The notes under the pieces: generated by a model
Told to the model about the DNA's origin: nothing
The model's input: only the letters and a program-made list of their open reading frames with translations
The model's database searches: none
Program-made: the position numbers and the translations under genes
Origin: Globodera rostochiensis
Lineage: Eukaryota; Nematoda; Chromadorea; Rhabditida; Heteroderidae
Assembly: GCA_018350325.1 (NCBI GenBank)
Contig: JAEVLN010000016.1
Coordinates: forward strand, 300,193-364,192
Direction of reading: 5' to 3'
Length of the DNA stretch: 64,000 bases
Shown: piece after piece, positions 11,999-24,055 of the stretch
Position numbering within the stretch: position 1 is the stretch's first letter
Layout of the letters: each line of letters begins with the position of its first letter

Positions 11999-13001
11999 AG
12001 AAGGGAAAGGCGGATTTAGCGGACCAACTGTACATCGGCAGATCATACTGTACAATGTACATTCCCCATTAGAAAAACATTGTTTGGCAATTATTTTCAT
12101 GATTATGAGTTATTTGTTCATTCGATGTACATCAATTAGCAGATCCAAGCATCGGATTTGATTGTACAGCAGTTGAAGGGCTGTCGTAGGGCACGAGACC
12201 ATGTCGACAAAGACGTTAGGGGGCGGACGGGGGGGGGGATGGGTGGATATATAGGAGAGGGCAATGGACAAATTGGCAACAAATGGATGACACCCCCTTC
12301 AAGATTCGATTAAGCTAAATTTCCGAAACAAATCCACCACTAATAGGCTCTCTTCTGACAGGTGCACGCTATTTGGCCCGTCCGAGGGGAGAGCGGGGGG
12401 GGGGGTTGCCGGCTGAACAGTCACTGCCCCCCCCCAATCCCACAAAACCATCCATACAACATCCATCCCATCTTCACCATCTCAAGAGCCGATCGATTTC
12501 CTTCTGCTGCTCATCATATTAACTCAAATATCCATTCAAAAAGCCGCGCTGAACGCAAAATCTGTTCAAATGTCCAGACAAAAAGCACTCCATCCGCTAA
12601 GTAGTAGTGCCGCATTTAACGGTGCTACCGCTTGGGTTTAAGTGCACGCTGCTGCTTAACCGATGGATGTGCACGCAAAAGCATTGACAAAACGAATAAA
12701 CCAAAACCTTTCTCATCCTAAACAATTCCCATGCATTTTAAAAAATTATTTAATAACTTAAAAATCTGAATTGAGCATTTGTGCAAGAACAACCAATGCC
12801 AGAGTTAATGAACGTTGAGAAAATGTTCAACAGCCGCAGGTGAGTGGCATTCCGAATGATTGATCATCCGACGGACGGCCAGATGATCGGATGGACGGTC
12901 CATACAACCAATCAGACGGATGTTGTCCGTTGGATGGTCTGTTTCCTCTCAGAATTGGTCACTCATTCTGATCGGGTGTGAAGTGAATGTTTGTTTTCTG
13001 C
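11999..13001. other. Intergenic region between convergent troponin I and calcium channel genes
   Basis: Both flanking genes end here, so it should hold two 3' untranslated regions. An AATAAA-like motif (GAATAAACC) lies near 12693. G runs occur near 12225 and 12395. Degenerate GGACGG/GGATGG repeats occupy about 12860-12945. I see no exon. Confidence 0.6.
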
Positions 13002-16000
13002 TCAGTTTTTAGAGCCAACTCCTCTTGCGCCTCCCCCTGCCTCCTCTTCCTCTTCCATTCCGCCTCCCCCTGCCTCCTCTTCCTCTTCCATTCCGCCTCC
13101 CCCTGCCTCCTCTTCCTCTTCCATTCCGCCTCCCCCTGCCTCCTCTTCCTCTTCCATTCCGCCTCCCACTGCCTCCTCTTCCATTCCGCCTCCCCCTGCC
13201 TCCTCTTCCTCTTCCATTCCGCCTCCCCCTGCCTCCTCTTCCTCTTCCATTCCGCCTCCCCCTGCCTCCTCTTCCTCTTCCATTCCGCCTCCCCCTGCCT
13301 CCTCTTCCTCTTCCATTCCACCTCCCCCTGCCTCCTCTTCCTCTTCCATTCCGCCTCCATCAAGCGCCCTTTCGTCCACCGCGTGCTCTTCCATCTCATA
13401 AATCACTTTGTCACTACTGAGCTCCATCTCCGAGCCCCTACTCCTTCCGCTTCTCCTCTCGGCCCACCCGAATTCCATCTCCGCGTCCACCTCGCCAAGC
13501 GTGTCTTCCTCCTCCTCCTCCTGTCCATACGATAGCCGTGTCGGCCCCTTTTGGTACCTCCGACTTCCGCCGATGTGAAGAGAACGTCTGATGACAAAAG
13601 GCCCCCCGTCCATCCCCGGGGTCCGTCCCCCGAAGCGACAAGGAGGGGAGGAGCGTCGTCGGAGGATGCGGGCAATGGCGGAAGAGACGCACGGCATCGG
13701 TTGGACAGTGAACTCAGAGCAGACATCAAAGATTTGCAGTGGGCCGGAGCCCCGCTCGGACTCGGAACGCTTTCCGGTTTCGACCAGACGCTGTTCCACC
13801 TCGAACAGGTTGCGTTCGATGTGTGCCTTAACAGTCAATATTCAGACAGATTCAATGCTACAGCAGTATTATGCCAATTTTTCTTGAAATCGTTTTGTAT
13901 GATCAAGTCCTGATCAACCATTGTCGGACCATTTAAACTGCTCAACTCAGGATAAATCATTTCCAAAAAACCTGAGAGACATTGCACCGACAACTCCTTA
14001 CCAAGTCCTCTTCTAGCCGTTCGACCTCTTCTAGCCGTTCGACCACTTCTTCAGCTTCTTGCTGCTCATCAACCTTTGCTGTGCGGTCCAGCAGCTCTTC
14101 CGCCTCCGCGTCGGTCCTTCCCGTCAATTGCGCGTCCTCCGCCTCCGTCCCTTTGGCGTCGTTTGCTTCGTCCCTCTTATTGCTCTCCTCCAAATGCTTC
14201 ATCAGCACCGCAACGACGACATTGACCAGAACAAATTGGGAGATGAGCACGAAGATGACGAAGAAGCACGGCGCCAAAATGGCGTCAACGCAACAGTTGC
14301 GCTTAAGAAACTCAAAAAAAGTTCGTTTGTCCACGTCCAACTTTTGGACATTGTGCCAATTGTCCTTAAACAATTTCCGAATTCTTCCCCCCAACTAATC
14401 TGCTCGCGGGGTAAACACTCACCTCGCAATGATCAGACGGGTCGCAGTCGTCCCGAAGAGCGTCCTTAAGAGTCGATTAGGTCAGGGTGGTCTTTAGTGC
14501 CTGGTAATGACCCCCCCCCCCCGGCACCTTCATGATTCCATTCCAATTATCCCCGGTTGCGATGCGGAACAGTGTGAGAAAGGCCATTCCGAAGTTCTTG
14601 AAGTGGGCATGCTCCCCCAGCCCGTCGCAGGGGTGGTCCGCGCTACATTCTGACAATTACAAAGACAATTTGGAAGCGAGAGGCGGCGGCGTATTCAATC
14701 AATTGATACCGAGACGACCAAACAGTTCGACGCCGAGGGCAGCGAAGATGAAAAAGAGCAGAAAGAAAAGGGAGCCGAGGTTGCCCACTTGAGGCAACGC
14801 CTCGCCGACTGTGTCCAGCAGAGAACGAATGCCCTTGGCCATTTTGAGCAGTTTGAGCACTAAACAAAATCGCTTATCGAATCGGATGGACAGGACAAGG
14901 AATCAAAGAGTTAAAGAATGTTTGATTGATCAGAGGCGATGGCTAATCCAATTTAGTAAACTTGCCTCGAGCAATTCGTAGAACGCGCATCACACGGATG
15001 ATGGTTGGGTTGATTGGCAGCTCCAAAGCTTCGAATTCCTCAAACAAAATTCCGGCAATGGAAAGGAGAACGATGAACATGTCCAATTGGTTCCAACTTT
15101 AATATTATGTAAGTTTGAAACAAGCCAGAAATCGACCGACCGTTCAGCGAAAAATCGGCGTAGTCCAACTGCGTACAGCTTCATGGCGGCCTCCAGGATA
15201 AAAACGGCGGTGAACAAATAGTTGAAGGCACGCAGCAAATATTTGAGTCCGTCGGGCATCATATAGAACTCCATGGCCATGGACACCACGTTAACGCCGA
15301 TGACGGCGGCAATGGCCAAGTCAAAATATTTGGAGATGACCACATCGTGCACAAAAAGTCGGAACGGACTGTAGCGGTGCCAATAGGGCAGCGATTTTAC
15401 CTGTGGGGTTTCACGATCAATCAATAGGATTGGTGCCAGACCTCCAACCCCCGACATGGTCAACCCCGGCTTCCCCGACTCCGACCTTTTTTAGGGTCGG
15501 GGTTCGGAGGTGAACACCCCCTAAAGATCGGATTTTTTGGGGGGAAAATAAGCTTTCCAAAAGGTCCCTCATTATGTGATTCGGTGGTTTAGTGGTGAGT
15601 GGTTGTTAATTTGGATTAGAGAAGGTAAGGTTCGGGTCCGCTGGGCAAAATTATTTTTCCCTATATTTTCTTTGCAAACCTATGCTTTTGGGTAAAATTA
15701 AAAAATTTGTATTAATTTTTCCGTTTTAAAAATATATTTTTTATGACGATTCAAATCAATCATTTTTTTTGCCCAGCTAAATTGAGTTGAATATTTATCA
15801 ACATAACTTTGTTCAAAGTTGAATAATCTTAATTATTTTAGTGTCATAAATGCAGAAAAATTAGAGCAATTTTTTATTTCCATATGTTTTAAAAAAATTT
15901 TGAATCAAAAGGTTATAGTTTATCAAAAAATTAGAAATTTTTACTAAAAACTTCCAAAATTTAAAATGTCGGCCAAACTTCGTTAATTTTGAAGCAATTT

Positions 16001-19000
16001 TTCATAACAAACATTGCCAATCTTCAAAAAAAAAATCCCGGCGGCGCCTATCGGCACCGCCTCCCCTCCCATTTTTCTAAAAAGCTTCAAAAAATACGCC
16101 ATTTTGTCAACCTCGGCCAACCCCGACCCCGACTTTCCCGCCCCCGAGGGGTCGGGGACTAACCCTAAATCAAATCCAAGGCATAAGTGCCACCCCTGGG
16201 GCCCTCGCCAACCTTTTTCTCGCGTTTCCGCCCCTCCCTTTCCGCTTGCTCCGCGAAGTGTTGCCGCTTCAGTCTCCGCTGCAGCCGCTTCTGCCGAGCC
16301 TTCTCGCGCATTTCCGCCTCGAGCATCTCCTTGCACTTGTGGAAGTTGTCCACCACCACCCCGACGAACATATTCAGCACAAAGAAGCCGACGAGCAGCA
16401 GGAAGGAGATGAAGTAGATCATGCGCCATTCATTGTAGTTCTCGATGGGCTGCATATCTGTGATAAGTAGTGATCGTTTCGGCGGACTCTCGAAAAGTAC
16501 AGACCCACGCCGACGGCGTCAATTCCCTGGTACATTATTGAAACCCATCCGTCCTTGCTGGACAACACAAACAATGACATCAGTGCCTAAAAGCAGCATC
16601 TGCTGACCTGTGCTCGGACCCAATTTGAGTACCTGTCCCAAATTGTCGAAGTTGTACCGATGGTTGACCCATCTGTTGCGATTATCGCCCAAACAGTCCG
16701 CCCTGGTGGACACATTGGCAATGTCGGGTCCAACACAATGGTACATCATGCCCTGAAAGTCAGCAGGTAAAGGTGCACCTTCGACAGTTTTACTTTAAAC
16801 AGCTGAACACCGAGAATGCCAAATATGATAAAAAAGGTGCAGCAGATGAGCACAATGTTGCCGATGGGCTTTAGTGAACTGATCAGTGTCATTACGACAA
16901 GCTTAACGCCCGGGGCACGATTTATGACGCGCAGAGGCCTGAGGGCACGAAGCAGACGGAGAACTCGAATGACGCCGAAGATCTTCGGAGAGTCTAAAAG
17001 ACAGAGGCGGGTTGGATTCATTTGTCAGCAGAATGCGAACCTCCAGCGATGAACGCTTCGATGACCAAGTTGACCAGAGAGATGATGACGAGAACACCAT
17101 CCAAAACATTCCATCCGTCCTTGAAGTACGCGCTGGACCCGAAGAAACAGCCATTGGCCATCACTTTGAGCAACATCTCCAGTGTGAAGATGAGCGTAAA
17201 CGCGTAACCTTAAGGGGGAGGTTCGGCGTTTGGTCGGTGATGGAAGTAACTCTTTTGGACAAAGTTAAAAGACCTGTTGCGGTAAGGAAGAGTCGTTCGG
17301 CACTCCCCGAGGGGATGGACGGACGTTCCATGGCCAAAGTGATGCAGTTCAACCCACTAAGAAGCAGAGCGATTTTAACATGAAAAAGAAAGATTCGCTT
17401 ACATGCAGAAGAGAATGGCGTAGTCAAACCATTTGCGCTGCGTCAGTGCGAGACAACGTTTTCTGAGGGGATTCCCCCGGGGCAAAAGGAACAGCGAATG
17501 TTCGGCGCGCGAATAAACAAAGGTTTTGCGGAGCAGCCGTCGCCACCTCGACAAAATTTGAGTAAAATTGATCGAATGTGTTGACCGNNNNNNNNNNNNN
17601 NNNNNNNNNNNNNNNNNNNNNNNNNNNNNNNNNNNNNNNNNNNNNNNNNNNNNNNNNNNNNNNNNNNNNNNNNNNNNNNNNNNNNNNNNNNNNNNNNNNN
17701 NNNNNNNNNNNNNNNNNNNNNNNNNNNNNNNNNNNNNNNNNNNNNNNNNNNNNNNNNNNNNNNNNNNNNNNNNNNNNNNNNNNNNNNNNNNNNNNNNNNN
17801 NNNNNNNNNNNNNNNNNNNNNNNNNNNNNNNNNNNNNNNNNNNNNNNNNNNNNNNNNNNNNNNNNNNNNNNNNNNNNNNNNNNNNNNNNNNNNNNNNNNN
17901 NNNNNNNNNNNNNNNNNNNNNNNNNNNNNNNNNNNNNNNNNNNNNNNNNNNNNNNNNNNNNNNNNNNNNNNNNNNNNNNNNNNNNNNNNNNNNNNNNNNN
18001 NNNNNNNNNNNNNNNNNNNNNNNNNNNNNNNNNNNNNNNNNNNNNNNNNNNNNNNNNNNNNNNNNNNNNNNNNNNNNNNNNNNNNNNNNNNNNNNNNNNN
18101 NNNNNNNNNNNNNNNNNNNNNNNNNNNNNNNNNNNNNNNNNNNNNNNNNNNNNNNNNNNNNNNNNNNNNNNNNNNNNNNNNNNNNNNNNNNNNNNNNNNN
18201 NNNNNNNNNNNNNNNNNNNNNNNNNNNNNNNNNNNNNNNNNNNCCTTTTCCCACCTTCATCTTCCCCCCGGCATTCTTTTCCCCTTCTTCTATCCCCGTC
18301 TTCCATCTTCTCTTCCTCCCGGCATTCTCTTCCCTTCCATCCCCGTCTTCCATCTTCATCTTCCTCCCGGCATTCTCTTCCCTTCCATCCCCGTCTTCCA
18401 TCTTCATCTTCCTCCCGGCATTCTCTTCCCTTCCATCCCCGTCTTCCATCTTCATCTTCCTCCCGGCATTCTCTTCCCTTCCTATCCCCGTCTTCCATCT
18501 TCATCTTCCTCCCGGCATTCTCTTCCCTTCTATCCCCGTCTTCCATCTTCATCTTCCTCCCGGCATTCTCTTCCCTTCCATCCCCGTCTTCCATCTTCAT
18601 CTTCCTCCCGGCATTCTCTTCCCTTCCATCCCCGTCTTCCATCTTCATCTTCCTCCCGGCATTCTCTTCCCTTCCATCCCCGTCTTCCATCTTCATCTTC
18701 CTCCCATCCTTTAGTTTTGCGTGCCCTACTCTCATTAGCAACTGTTCCCTCACGGCGTGCAAGTTGTTCTGTCCGCAGCTACACTCCTTCTGGACGAGAA
18801 ACTCAGGCGACGTTGTCTTGGCGATCAGTAGTTCCAACTCCGTCTTCCGCTCCCTCTCTTCCTCGTCCGCCCTTCGGCGTGCCTCCTCCTCCAATTGGCG
18901 CTTCTCCTCCTCTTTGCTCTCCTGGAAGCCCTCGACAAGGATGGCCACCAGCAAATTGAACAAAACGTAGTTGCCGAAAGTCATCAGCGTTACAAAATAG

Positions 19001-22000
19001 AGAGCAGCCCACGGGGTGGTCTGGGCTGGAGATAATGTTTGTTAAGTCCCTTTTGCTTGCATTTTAGTAATTCTTTATTAAATTGTAATTCAAAACAATC
19101 TAACCCATCCCGTTGAACAGCACCATGTTCCAATCCTCACAGGTCAGAATCTAAACGCGTCAGAATGACGGACCGACTCAAATGGGCGGGCCCGGTCATA
19201 AAGAGGCAAACCAAAAGCAAATGAAATAAAGGCACAACACAACAAACTCAAATTTTAATTATTTGTTACCTGAAAAACGGTCAAAAAGGCGCTGAGTAAT
19301 GAATCGAAATTGGCCCTGTCGCAATGGCACTCCGCCGGCACATTTTTTGCTCGAAGCCTTTCAGCGATCACTTCCGCCTCAGCGCAGCGATCGCCAAAGT
19401 CGGCCTTTGTGCAGAAAGTGCAGCCAAACAGAATCATCCCCAGAAGGCTGAGCATAGAAAGCACAGTAAACAACAATCAATCGGAGCACTATTTAAGGCA
19501 TTAATTATTTGGCAAAACGAATGGCATTTATATGTAAATCGAGAACAAAACATGGCCAACATTGGTCAAAAGTCAAGTTTCTGGGTGAAGAAAGAGTGAA
19601 AAGAGGGGAAAAAGAGGGAAAACAAAAACGCTGAACAACAAACACAACTGAGGGCGGACATGAACACGTTCAGCAACACAACAACGGCTCGACAAGTCTA
19701 AGGGGTAGCACCTGAAAGACAGTGGTCAGCGCCCACAGAAGCGAGTCGAAGTTCTTCCGCTCGCATCGCTTCACCGGCAAACCCAGCCAATTATCCTCAA
19801 CCGTGCAGAACTTACAGCCAAACAGGTTCATGCCAAGAATGCTGAACAATGATTAAGATTGGCATCGTCAGTGGGGTAACTGTGTTAGAAAGAATGGGGG
19901 GGGGTGACCGGACATTTAAGCAAAGTTCCGTCTAACCCGAGGCTAATTGTCTCTTCCGGCGGATTGATGCGTGGGGAGTTTGTGTGAATGAGTTATTATT
20001 ATTCAGTTTGAATGTTGCCTGAAAATGAAGATGAACAGCACGAGCAGTCCGAAAAACACCGTCACGTTGTCCATCGTGCGGAGCATCACCATTAACTGAT
20101 AGCGAAGGGCGGGCATAAACCGGACCTATCAAAAAAGACGCTAATTGGGGAATGCGCTTTCGGCACTGACTAATTTGAGGATACGGAGGAGTCGAAAGGT
20201 TCTCAGCACGGACAGACCGCCCTTTCCCTCCTGGAATAGTTCGAGCACACTGAAACAGCGAAGATCAGAAAATATGGAAGTGATCAGTCTCAAGTTGATC
20301 AGAAACTCTTTCACGAAATTCAATCTATGTAATGTGAAAAAAACCTCAGTGCGACGATGCCCCCATCGAACAGATTGAATCCGTCGGAGAGGTAACCGAA
20401 AGGGCCATCCGCCAACACTTTCAGCAACATTTCAAGAGCGAACAGTGCCGTGAAGAACTTATTTGAGTACTCCAACATTGTGGTCAACAGCTCGGGCTAA
20501 AAAGAACGAAAAGATGGACTGTTTGTTAGTGGTTAACTAGACACCGTACTCGAATAATATAAATATAGTACCTCCTTATTCAACAGAATACGGTACATAA
20601 CACATACTTGCTGGTGGTATTCGACGCCCATGGAGAGAGTGTTGACGAGAATGGCGATCAGAATGCCGCGAGTGAAGTGGTCGCAGGTGACAAATCTGAA
20701 TTGAGAATTGTCGAGGCTCGTCCAATCAGCCAAAATTGGGTGGATAAGGAGATGACTAACTTCGTAACCCAATGCCGAAATGTGCTCCATCTCCGACCCC
20801 ATTGGTGCCATTTGGTGATTTCCACTGTCCTTTTGCCTTTGATGTTTCCGTTTGTCCGCTCTTCCAGCCGCTTTTCCCCCTCCCCCTGTTCATCTCCAGC
20901 CGTTTCTGATTCGTCTTTCCTTTTCCGTCGTTCCTTCCTCTCTTTCCATTGCCTACCAACCCATCGCCGACCCCTTCGGCACCAATGTCGAAGTACACGG
21001 ACAATGGCCGCGTAAACGCTGTGGCCGGAGGACGCATTGCCTCGGGCAAATTTGCCGCTCAAAGAACCTGAGGCAAGGTCGGAACTTACTGAAAATCGAC
21101 AAATTTCGAAAATATTATAAATTCAATTAATCGACCCAATGAATTTGAGCGCATTTGTCGTCGCTCCTCCAACATTCGCTCGGTTTCGCGCCGTTTGGTC
21201 TCGGCAAATTGAGTGGCTATGACGACAAGGCAAAGGTTTACCATAAAAAAGGCACCGATCTGTGAATGGAAGAAATCAAAGGTCAAATTCATTCATTCAG
21301 AAGAGAACGTAACCTACCACAATGAGAAGGACGAAATATATCCAATTCCAGAATGAGTGCGCATCCTGCACATAGTACATGATGTCCGTCCAGCCCTCCA
21401 GCGAAATGACCAGAAAAATGGCGACCCAGGCAAAACCGATGTTGTCGAAGGAGACGGAGCCCTATTTTGGGTTGGAATGACTGTCGCAGGGGGAGACGCA
21501 CCTGAAACGGGTTTTTGTGCATCACCCGACATTCGCTGTAGTATAAATTCCAGTTGACGCAGCCTCGCGCAACATTGAGCCGTATGTCGTTGTCCCAACG
21601 CAACCTTTCCACTGTCAAATTGCACTTTTGGCCATTCAAAACGAATGGGGGAAGGTTGTGGCAAGAGTGCAGGCCGGCGGAGTCCGTCTGGGAACAGATG
21701 TAATCCAGAGAGGTGTCCAGGGGAATGTAATATCTGAATGAAAGCATTCGGATAAGACAAAGTCCCCGTCAGACCTGCTCAGAGAGACGCCAGCAAATGG
21801 CGCCGATGCGTTGTCGAGCTCGGTAAGCAGCCCAGTCCGTGGCAGACTAATCACACAACGGTTGCGAAGCAGTCCGGCCCAAAGCTGGACACCGACAATG
21901 CCGAAAATGAAGAAGACGAAAAAGCAAAGAAGCAGAACGTTGCCAAGCATTGGCAACGTGTCCAACAGAAGGTTTACTTAAAGAGAATCTTAGGATGAAC

Positions 22001-22937
22001 TTTGTTTAAGTCAGAACAGACCAAGGATTCGCATGGACGGAATTCGATTGACTGCTCGGAGAGGCCTCAGCACGCGAACAGTGCGAATGGCGGTGAGGTT
22101 GATGTTGCCCAAATATTCCTGGAGCAGGTATTCGGCCACCCTGAACATGTGGGCAGTGAATTCAGCTCCAAATACTGGACGAACCCTGCGAGGACGATGA
22201 AGAAGTCCAGCCTATTCCAAGTGTCCCCGAGATAGGCCATATCCCCGAAGAAGCCGAGGGCGACAATTTTGATGAGCTTCAAGAAAGTTGAAAATGCATG
22301 GCGCAAACAAAGAGCAAAACCATTTCAAGGCCAAAATAGACAAAAATGGCGTGGTCGACCAAGGAAAGCACCCAACACCTGTACGTACGACAGTCGGGTC
22401 CGTCCTCACACGGCCGATACATGCCAAGAGTGAAGCAGTTCAGCATAATGACCAGCATCTGCAGTGTCAACAAATGAATGGCGTTTTGAAAGCCCAAATT
22501 ACCGTAAGACGGTCAAACCAGGGGTTAGTCACCTGAAATGTATGGGTTAAATTCGCGCTTTCTTGGATTATGACAATATTCTCGGTTCTTCAGTCGAATT
22601 TCTCATTTGCTTTTAATAAAGCCTCCCCCACTCCGAGGAACTTTTAGGACTAAATTACTTTTGCACCATTAAAGAGAAAATGGAAAGGACAAAAGCATAC
22701 CATCCGAAGAGCCCAGGACCTCGGAGGTTGCGACTGGTTGAGACAGTTCAGTGACCGGGGGGCGTACTCGGGGTAGGGCAACTCGGCCTCCTCCCCGTCT
22801 TCCTCCTTTTGCTCCTCCTCCAACTCGTCCACTTCATTTTCCATGTCTCCTTTCCTAACATCCATCCGATGTCGCCCATCGGATATTCTGGTGATAGGCT
22901 GCTTCATAATATGAACAGTCAATTCGAGCATATTCAT
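13002..22937 (-). CDS. cca-1: T-type (Cav3) voltage-gated calcium channel alpha-1 subunit
   Basis: Cav3 channels give low-voltage-activated Ca2+ current through four six-helix domains. The N-terminus has the family motif [10 protein letters not shown]. Domain I (22497-21100) has [18 protein letters not shown], an S4 with [18 protein letters not shown] and pore LEGW. Domain II (20811-18780) has pore CEDW, then [20 protein letters not shown]. Domain III (17520-16165) has [20 protein letters not shown], pore KDGW and [14 protein letters not shown]. Domain IV (15463-13957) has [12 protein letters not shown], pore GDNW and [15 protein letters not shown]. The selectivity ring E-E-D-D is the Cav3 signature. 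The last exon (13826-13002) encodes an acidic repeat tail. One domain IV intron (14860-14965) has a GC donor. A gap of N's lies in the II-III linker. The start used here is 22937; an upstream exon from 24281 is possible. Confidence 0.93.
13025..13365 (-). repeat. Coding minisatellite in the calcium channel C-terminal tail
   Basis: A 30-base unit, about 10 copies with one shorter copy lacking 9 bases, reads on the minus strand as [10 protein letters not shown]. All length changes are multiples of three, so the channel frame stays open through the array to the stop at 13002. That is what coding selection would keep. The tail ends [10 protein letters not shown]. Confidence 0.85.
15465..16165. 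other. Calcium channel intron before domain IV, with GC-rich ends
   Basis: The central part (15650-16020) is AT-rich with no coding signal. The ends are GC-rich and related: CCCCGACTCCGACC near 15475 and CCCCGACCCCGACTTT near 16120, with GGGTCGGGG on the inner or outer side of each. A GC-rich palindrome-like block, GGCGGCGCCTATCGGCACCGCC, lies near 16040 and has a relative near 63345. It looks like an old insertion but I find no clear target duplication. Confidence 0.4.
15578..15649 (+). other. tRNA-like internal Pol III promoter boxes (relic or chance)
   Basis: TGGTTTAGTGG (15585-15595) matches an A box and GGTTCGGGTCC (15629-15639) matches a B box. Their starts are 44 bases apart, the normal tRNA distance. 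Acceptor and T stems do not pair when the sequence is laid out as a cloverleaf, so this is not a working tRNA. It could be a degraded tRNA-derived element. Confidence 0.3.
17587..18243. other. Assembly gap (N's)
   Basis: About 657 undetermined bases lie within the II-III linker region of the calcium channel, directly next to a coding minisatellite. The gap size is probably an estimate. Coding sequence resumes on its low-coordinate side with [10 protein letters not shown] and [11 protein letters not shown], the approach to domain III S1. Confidence 0.95.
18250..18712 (-). repeat. 48-base coding minisatellite in the calcium channel II-III linker
   Basis: About nine to ten copies of a 48-base unit read on the minus strand as [16 protein letters not shown], a 16-residue acidic/basic repeat. 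It continues without a break from the exon encoding domain II S6 (about 19010-18713). One copy, near 18479-18490, has an extra base (CCTATCCCC against CCATCCCC or CTATCCCC), so copies beyond it toward the gap shift to a second open frame ([17 protein letters not shown]). The array runs into the N gap, so total length is unknown. Confidence 0.85.
19270..19447 (-). other. Alternative calcium channel exon B: long domain II S5-pore turret
   Basis: This 178-base exon has acceptor TATGCTCAG/C and donor CAG/GTAACA. It encodes end of S5 ([12 protein letters not shown]), a long turret with five cysteines in total (FGDRC... AECHC) and the pore helix [14 protein letters not shown]. It has the same phase at both ends as exon A at 19712-19841, and both would join the same neighbours. 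Confidence 0.85.
19712..19841 (-). other. Alternative calcium channel exon A: short domain II S5-pore turret
   Basis: This 130-base exon has acceptor TTGTTCAG/C and donor CAG/GTGCTA. It encodes [12 protein letters not shown], a short turret ([13 protein letters not shown]) with three cysteines in total, then [14 protein letters not shown]. It lies upstream of exon B in transcript order. It encodes the same structural segment as B with about 16 fewer residues, so one transcript should contain only one of the two. Confidence 0.85.
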
Positions 22938-23231
22938 TTGAGACGAGGCGAGAAAGGGAGGGGGGGGGGAGGAAGCCATTTGAGCGTGACAAAGCATTTC
23001 GGGAAAGGGGAGGTTAACGCTCCAGGGGCATCGCGGAAAAACGTTTTGGCAAAAATGCTGAGGGGAATTCTCTTTTAATGATGAACAAACGAACAAATAT
23101 TTCTGCGATGGATTTGACTTAAACTTTAATCACACTGTCACTCGCGAAGTGTCAAGAATCAACTCGAACCGAATGAATTAATAAGTGCATTTTCGGAAAT
23201 TTTGTTGGCCTCATATGTCTGGACTTATATT

Positions 23232-24055
23232 TGATGCCCCCTCCCCCTCGTCCCCTCGCCCCCCCCCCCCCTCGTCCCCTCGCCCCCCCCCCTCGTCCCC
23301 TCGCCCCCCCCCTCGTCCCCTCGCCCCCCCCCCTCGTCCCTCCCCCCCCCCCCCCCCTCGTCCCTCCCCCCCCCCCTCGTCCCTCCCCCCCCCCCTCGTC
23401 CCCCCCCCCTCGTCCCCCCCCCTCGTCCCCTCGCCCCCCCCTCGTCCCCTCGCCCCCCCTCGTGCCGTCGCCCCCCTCGTCCCCCCCCCCTCTCGTCCCC
23501 TCGCCCCCCCCCTCGTCCCCTCGCCCCCCCTCGTCCCCCCACCCCTCGTCCCCCCCCCCCTCGTCCCCTCGCCCCCCCCCCTCGTCCCCTCGCCCCCCCC
23601 CCTCGTCCCTCCCCCCCCCCCTCGTCCCTCCCCCCCCCCTCGTCCCTCCCCCCCCCTCGTCCCCCCCCCCCCCCTCGTCCCCCCCCTCGTCCCCCCCCCT
23701 CGTCCCCCCCCCTCGTCCCCTCGTGCCGTCGCCCCCCTCGTCCCCCCCCCCTCTCGTCCCCTCGCCCCCCCCTCGTCCCCTCGCCCCCCCTCGTCCCCCC
23801 ACCCCTCGTCCCCCCCCCCTCGTCCCCTCGCCCCCCCTCGTCCCCTCGCCCCACCCCCTCGTCCCCTCGCCCCCCCCCTCGCCCCCCCCCTCTCGTCCCC
23901 TCGTCCCCTCGCCCCCCCTCGTCCCCTCGCCCCCCCCCCCTCGTCCCCTCGCCCCCCCCCCTCGTCCCCTCGCCCCCCCCCTCGTCCACCCCCCTCGTCC
24001 CCTCGCCCCCCCACCTCGTCCCCCCCCTCGTCCCCTCGCCCCCCACCTCGTCCTC
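23232..24055 (-). repeat. C/G-rich minisatellite upstream of the calcium channel
   Basis: Short units are variants of CCCCTCGTCCCCTCGCCCCC (5-20 bases, mostly alternating CTCGTCCC and CTCGCCCC). Minus-strand frames read GGGDEGGRGDE-type repeats and are open for over 350 codons in several frames. On the transcribed sense of cca-1 this is G-rich. It probably lies in the first intron or promoter of that gene. Confidence 0.9.

Noticed and set aside
12987..13535. Plus-strand Ser/Pro-rich proteins across the calcium channel tail
   Set aside because: Shadows of the 30-base coding repeat; the minus frame continues conserved channel structure and ends at a single stop.
15578..15649. Functional tRNA gene
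   Set aside because: Promoter boxes are present but acceptor and T stems do not pair.
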